A DNA stretch of 64,000 nucleotides from Pleodorina starrii (lineage: Eukaryota > Chlorophyta > Chlorophyceae > Chlamydomonadales > Volvocaceae). The stretch covers positions 2,920,501 to 2,984,500 of the forward strand of contig BRXU01000004.1 in assembly GCA_030267565.1 (NCBI GenBank), written 5' to 3'. Positions within the stretch are counted from its first letter, which is position 1. Every line of letters starts with the position of its first letter. Shown in pieces: positions 59,913 to 64,000 of this stretch. The notes below the pieces were generated by a model, which had not been told where the DNA came from, searched no databases, and saw nothing but the letters and a program-made list of their open reading frames with translations. Both the position numbers and the translations under genes were made by a program.

Positions 59913-61991
59913 ATGGGGCGCAGCAACGGAAAGATGTCGGCGTACGAGCGCTGGATTAACAACTTTAAAGTTGCCAGCTCTTGGATAGAAAAACACGATG
60001 TAGAACGTGCTGTCGATGCGAATGGTGGACTCGTACGGATCGAAAACTTTCTTCCTGAGGTGCGCATGCCGCAAGACTGACGCCGAAAATGGCACGTTGA
60101 ACACCCGGACTAGCATTCGTTGACCGACAGTTTGCGACCAACAGTTTGTTGCAGAAGGCATTCTTGCGACCGTCGCAGCCGTTCCGGAGGAGCGATGGAA
60201 CGACACGTCGGCGTCGACCGATTACCGCCAGAACAACATCAGTCACAGCTTCTCCAGCGTTAAACACGCGAGGGGCCTGGATGCGGTGGTGCGCCTCTTC
60301 TCGCTGGTGCGCCCCGACAGCTTGAATGCCTTCTCCGCCGCCAAGTACTGCAAACAGGACCACATCGCACCTCACGATGACCGGGCATACACGCAGGTTG
60401 GTCAAGTGCGAACCCTCGCGTTGCCCCTCCCTTCTGCCGTGTACCTGCCACGCTCCGGCTCCTAGGACAACAAACTACGCCATGTTCCCTCCCAACACAC
60501 TGCTACCGCCTTCAACCGTGTGTCTGGCAACCCTAATATCCGGGCGATGGAGCCTGCCTCGTTGCTCCCCTGCCCCCAAAAGCAGCGTGTAACGCAGCAA
60601 TCCCCCCCCGCCCCCCGCAGGTCCAGCTGGACAACGGCCGCGTCATCATCACCTCGCGCACTCTGGCCGTCATCTACTACCTTACGCGCGACTGGCGCGA
60701 GGAGTACGGCGGTGTGCTGGTGGATCTGGAGGACCCCTCCGCCCCCGCCGGGGAGGGCCGCAAGTACGTGCCGCTGTGGAACAGCCTGGTGGCGTTCAGG
60801 GTGCCCCGCTACCACGCCGTCACGCCCATGACCACCACCCGGCCTCGATACTCGGTGAGGCGGGGATGCGGCCCAGGCGCCCAGGCGGAGGGGGGGAGGG
60901 GGTAAAGATGCGAACTGGCTTGGCAGGGGAGGAACTGAGGGGCGACGGTCGCGAACGGACACAGCAGTACTTAACGGTACCAAACGACTTCCGCCCCGGT
61001 GGGGTGGAGATGGAGGCTCTTGAGTGTGGATTTCAAAGAGGCAAGCTGACCGGCTGACAGACGCAGGCTGTGCGGTCAGCGGAGGGGATGATTCACGGGG
61101 GCTGAGGCCTTATGACGGAGGGAGGGAGACTGGGTGGGGCGCTATGACTCTTGCAGGGGACCGGCGCCGGGGCTGCAGGGGAGCGCTGCGCAGGCGCTGA
61201 TCGCGACTCTCCACTCCCGTGGTGGTGCTGCTGGTGCTGCTGGTGATGGTGGGTGCATGCAGATCTTCGGCTGGTTCCTTGAGCCGGGCAAGCTCTACGA
61301 GCTGTACAGCGGGAAGGAGGGGGAAGAGGGGGAAGGCGGCAAGGCGGCCAAGCAGAAGAAGAGGAAGAAGCTGGAGGGAGGGGGCCAGGCCCAGGATCAG
61401 GGTCAGGACCACGACCGAGCACGGAGCCGGCAACCTCGCGCGGACGTCAAAGGCCAAGGGAAGGCCGCCACCCGCAGCGCCGCCGACCCGGCGGCTGAGC
61501 AGGGCCAGGGCGGCGGCATGGCGCACGGCGCGGCGGCAACTGCGGCTGGCGAGGCGGATCCGCATCGGGGGGTGCAGCAGCACCACCAGCAGCACCACCA
61601 AGTGGAAGTCGGGCGGCAGGTGGTATCCGCGGGGAAGCGGCCGCGAGACGGCGGATGTGGCGGGGCGGACGGCGAGGAGGCGGGGCACTCGGGTCGCGCT
61701 GGAGCGGAGCAGCTGCTGCCGGGACATGGAGGCAGCAGCGGCGGCCGACTCGGGGAGCAGGGAAGGAGGCGCCGGCCGGTGGAGCAGCAGCGAGGCGAGC
61801 TGGGTGGGCACGTGGAGCTGGCCGGGCATCAGTGCGCTGAGAGTCGAGGTGCCGGGGAGGGCGGCGGGGCGGGTCATGGAGGGGCGGCGGCGGGTGGGGG
61901 CGGGGGGCTGTACCCGGGGCTGAGGCGGGGGGCGTTGGTGCGGTTACCCGGGCGGTGGCAGGGCCGGCGGAAGCACGTGTGTGTGGGCTGA
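59913..61991 (+). CDS. 2-oxoglutarate/Fe(II)-dependent oxygenase, prolyl-4-hydroxylase-like
   Basis: Four exons: 59913-60059, 60145-60396, 60621-60854 and 61263-61991, all phase 0, giving 453 residues. The catalytic jelly-roll is spread over exons 2-4. Fe(II) ligands are H126 and D128 (APHDDRAY) and H198 (VPRYHAVTPM). The basic residue that binds 2-oxoglutarate is the Arg in TTRPRYS, which runs across the splice into IFGWFLEP. LAVIYYLTRDW ... YGGVLVDLED and VPLWNSLVAF are the usual strands before the second His. The family hydroxylates prolyl or similar residues in proteins; the target here is unknown. After KQKKRKKLEGG the last exon encodes about 205 residues of Gly/Gln/Arg-rich low complexity, absent from typical relatives, so the C-terminus could be mis-modelled. 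Intron 1 is only 85 nt; its acceptor (ACCAACAG) was chosen to keep the frame. Confidence 0.83.
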
Positions 61992-62271
61992 AGGCGGCCT
62001 TGGTGCTGCTCGTTATTGTGTGGGGAGGGCGAGGCCCCCCGCTGGCCTGTGCGACCCTGGCGTGTGCTGACGGCAACCGACGGCCGTCGCCGTCGGCGCC
62101 TGCGTCGCCGCTGCTGCGTTTGTGTTCGGTTGAAGCGCAAAAGGGATCGGCGGATGGACAGGCCTTGTCTGTTTCTGTCCACCGCAAGCCCGCGCTTAGA
62201 AAGCTGCTAGGGTGGCGCCGCAAATGCAACGCCCGCTGGCCGGATGCACGGGCCGGGCTGGGAGCCTCGAC

Positions 62272-62276
62272 TGTAA
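62272..62276 (+). terminator. TGTAA polyadenylation signal of the oxygenase gene
   Basis: Lies about 280 nt after the TAG... stop codon region at 61989-61991, in the correct orientation (TGTAA on plus). Confidence 0.5.
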
Positions 62277-63743
62277 CGGGCGGCAGATACCGACACGATA
62301 GTGCCGCCGGTGCTCGCGACGTGGATTCGTCGAGTGCTGGTTTTGTTGTGCCGCCCCCCTTAGCCGTTCGAGCTTAGCGCGGGCTATCTTTCTTCACAGC
62401 TCGTGCAGAAAACGCGCGAGGTGCCGTCGAGCAATCGGTCAGCTGCTTGCACACGCAGCTGCCGTAAGCCGCGGTGCGGGCTCTTGCCACCAGGGCCTCA
62501 CATCATGCGGCACAAACCGGCTTCGCGGCTCTTCAAGGCTGGCTGAGCCCCGTCGCTCGGCTGCACCTAAGGCACCGCAGTATGCCATACCGCCCAGATT
62601 CCTGGTGCCCTGCCCTCAGCACGCGACATCACAATATCACATGCAGGGTGCAGCACGCGGCGCTGTCTGGTCTGGGGGTACTGTGCTTTCCTTTTGACCT
62701 GGTCGTCTCCGCTGCGGCGCAGAAGGCCAGATGACCCGCTGGCTCTGCTCCTCCTCCTCCTCCTCCGAAGGGGGTCGGGGGCCCACTGCAACAACCAACC
62801 ACAACACAGCATGCAGCGCCCACACCAGGCCGTCACAGCGTTGCGTCAAATCAAGGTCGTCACCCATCGGTTCGTTTTTTTAGCGTGTCACGCCGAGTGA
62901 CGCGCGTCACGGGGGATCGCGCGCCCTCAAACAGTCCACGGCCGAACGTGTCCGCATGGGGCCGTTGGCGAGCGCCCCCATACCTTGGCCTGGCCTAGCC
63001 AGTAGCCACCGATACGCGCTGGCTGGGCACGTGGACAGTACTACCGGTATCAGCACCACCAGGCGAACGAGGGCGACCATCGACCAGCCCAGCCCACCAG
63101 CTCGACACCCGGCCTAAAACGCCTTTCGGCGTGCGTGGTGTCGCCTTTCCTCCGCCCCCCGCACAGCTGCCTTTGTCCTTCTGCCGAGGGCAGGTGTCCT
63201 GCCCCCTCACCCCACCACAGCAGCAGACCTGCTGCCGCAGCCTCCAGCCATGCCGTCCTCGCCTGCCAGCCAGACTCATACGAGGGGGGATACATCCAGC
63301 GCTGGGCTGGGCGCGGCTGGCTCCCGCTTCTGCCAGCGCCTCCATGTTCCAAGCAGGCTCATACAGGAGCAAGGGCTCATACAGCTGGCAATCCTTTTGG
63401 GCCCAAAAGTAAAACGGTTCATCCAGGTCCAGGTCCAGCTCCCATATCCAGGTCACGAACCCGGTCCTAGTCCCAGCCCAGCAGTCCCGCGCAGCTCCCT
63501 CCACCACCTCCCACAGCCAGCCGCCCCAACCCTGTGCGCCCCTTGGACCCCGGCCACCGCCGCACGCTCCCCGCCTCTCACGCCTTCCTCCACACCCATT
63601 GCCGCGCGCCCATCATGCACCCTCCTCCCTTCCTGCCGCACAACCTCCGCCCCCGACTCCCACCCACCCACGCACCCCCACTTCCTCCCACCTCCCTGCC
63701 ACGACCACCACCACCCTGCCACCACCCCACCACACCCTCGCCC
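62277..63743. other. intergenic stretch without a recognised gene
   Basis: Open frames on both strands lack recognisable motifs. A CTCC trinucleotide-like run lies at about 62750-62765. Part of the right half should be the 3' UTR of the minus-strand gene ending at 63744; its pyrimidine-rich plus strand (63520-63740) would instead be intronic if that gene splices on. Confidence 0.4.
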
Positions 63744-64000
63744 CTACCCCAGCGCCTTGAGCATGATTCGCGCCATGTCCACCAACCGCATCCGCTCGCC
63801 GTCCTCCGCCCCAAACGTCGCCGCCGCCGCCTCCAGCTCCTCCGCCGCCCGCGCCCTCTCCTCCAGCTGTATCAGCGCCAGCGCCGTCACCAGGTGCGCC
63901 TCCCCCACCGTCACGTGACCCGAGCCCAGCGCCGCCGCGCGCGTGCGCGTAATGTCCGCCAACATGTCCACCACCTCCATCAGCTGCAGCCGACCCACCG
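63744..64000 (-). CDS. C-terminal exon of a TPR-like protein (partial)
   Basis: A minus-strand frame enters from the right edge and ends at a TAG at 63744. About 85 residues are seen. The pattern VTVGEAHLVTALALIQLEE, then RARAAEELEAAAATFGAED and MRLVDMARIMLKALG, has the spacing of tetratricopeptide-type helix pairs such as those of kinesin-light-chain-like proteins. This is a fold-level guess. The stop overlaps a possible splice donor (CTGGG|GTAGGG), so the gene may continue to the left instead of ending here. Confidence 0.5.
   Translation of the reverse strand, partial: VGRLQLMEVVDMLADITRTRAAALGSGHVTVGEAHLVTALALIQLEERARAAEELEAAAATFGAEDGERMRLVDMARIMLKALG

Overview
This window looks like nuclear DNA of a green alga of the Chlamydomonas/Volvox group. 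It is GC-rich on both strands. Its genes are broken into many short exons by GT-AG introns, and several genes are followed by TGTAA, the usual polyadenylation signal of these algae. The proteins carry long runs of Ala, Gly and Gln, and the introns are full of simple repeats. No operons, rRNA, tRNA or CRISPR arrays were seen. Gene models were spliced by hand from protein similarity, splice-site dinucleotides and reading-phase agreement across every junction. No alignment or transcript data were used.

Layout, left to right. 1-2185 (+) is the 3' part of a GSTCD-like methyltransferase-fold gene. 2438-6472 (+) is a seven-exon, probably organellar alpha/beta-hydrolase-fold protein that lacks the usual nucleophile serine. 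6.85-11.46 kb is gene-poor and rich in microsatellites. 11465-13243 (-) is an intronless, mostly disordered protein of unknown function with five R-x-x-S-F motifs. 14674-19726 (-) is an eight-exon aldo/keto reductase of the Tas type. 19.7-22.8 kb is mostly unassigned and holds one weak two-exon candidate gene.

The centre, 22848-48662 (-), appears to be one gene. Thirty-two exons join in phase into a 12,003-nt reading frame for a protein of about 4,000 residues, built from ARM-like helical repeats separated by low-complexity linkers. One of its introns holds the 3' part of a LINE-type retrotransposon in the opposite orientation, bounded by CA repeats.

On the right, 49030-49302 (+) is a tiny two-exon gene for anaphase-promoting complex subunit 13, divergent from the giant gene across 367 bp. 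50458-56254 (-) is CDP-diacylglycerol synthase (11 exons). It is divergent from an OPA3-like mitochondrial protein gene at 56773-59254 (+, five exons). 59913-61991 (+) is a 2-oxoglutarate/Fe(II) oxygenase of the prolyl-4-hydroxylase type. The last 257 bases hold the C-terminal end of a TPR-like protein on the minus strand.

The genes form no pathway cluster. They are housekeeping genes plus two long unknown proteins. The most interesting items are the giant ARM protein, the R-x-x-S-F protein, the hydrolase without its serine, two GC-AG introns with the same donor, and a palindrome (TACCGGTA) found repeatedly in non-coding DNA.
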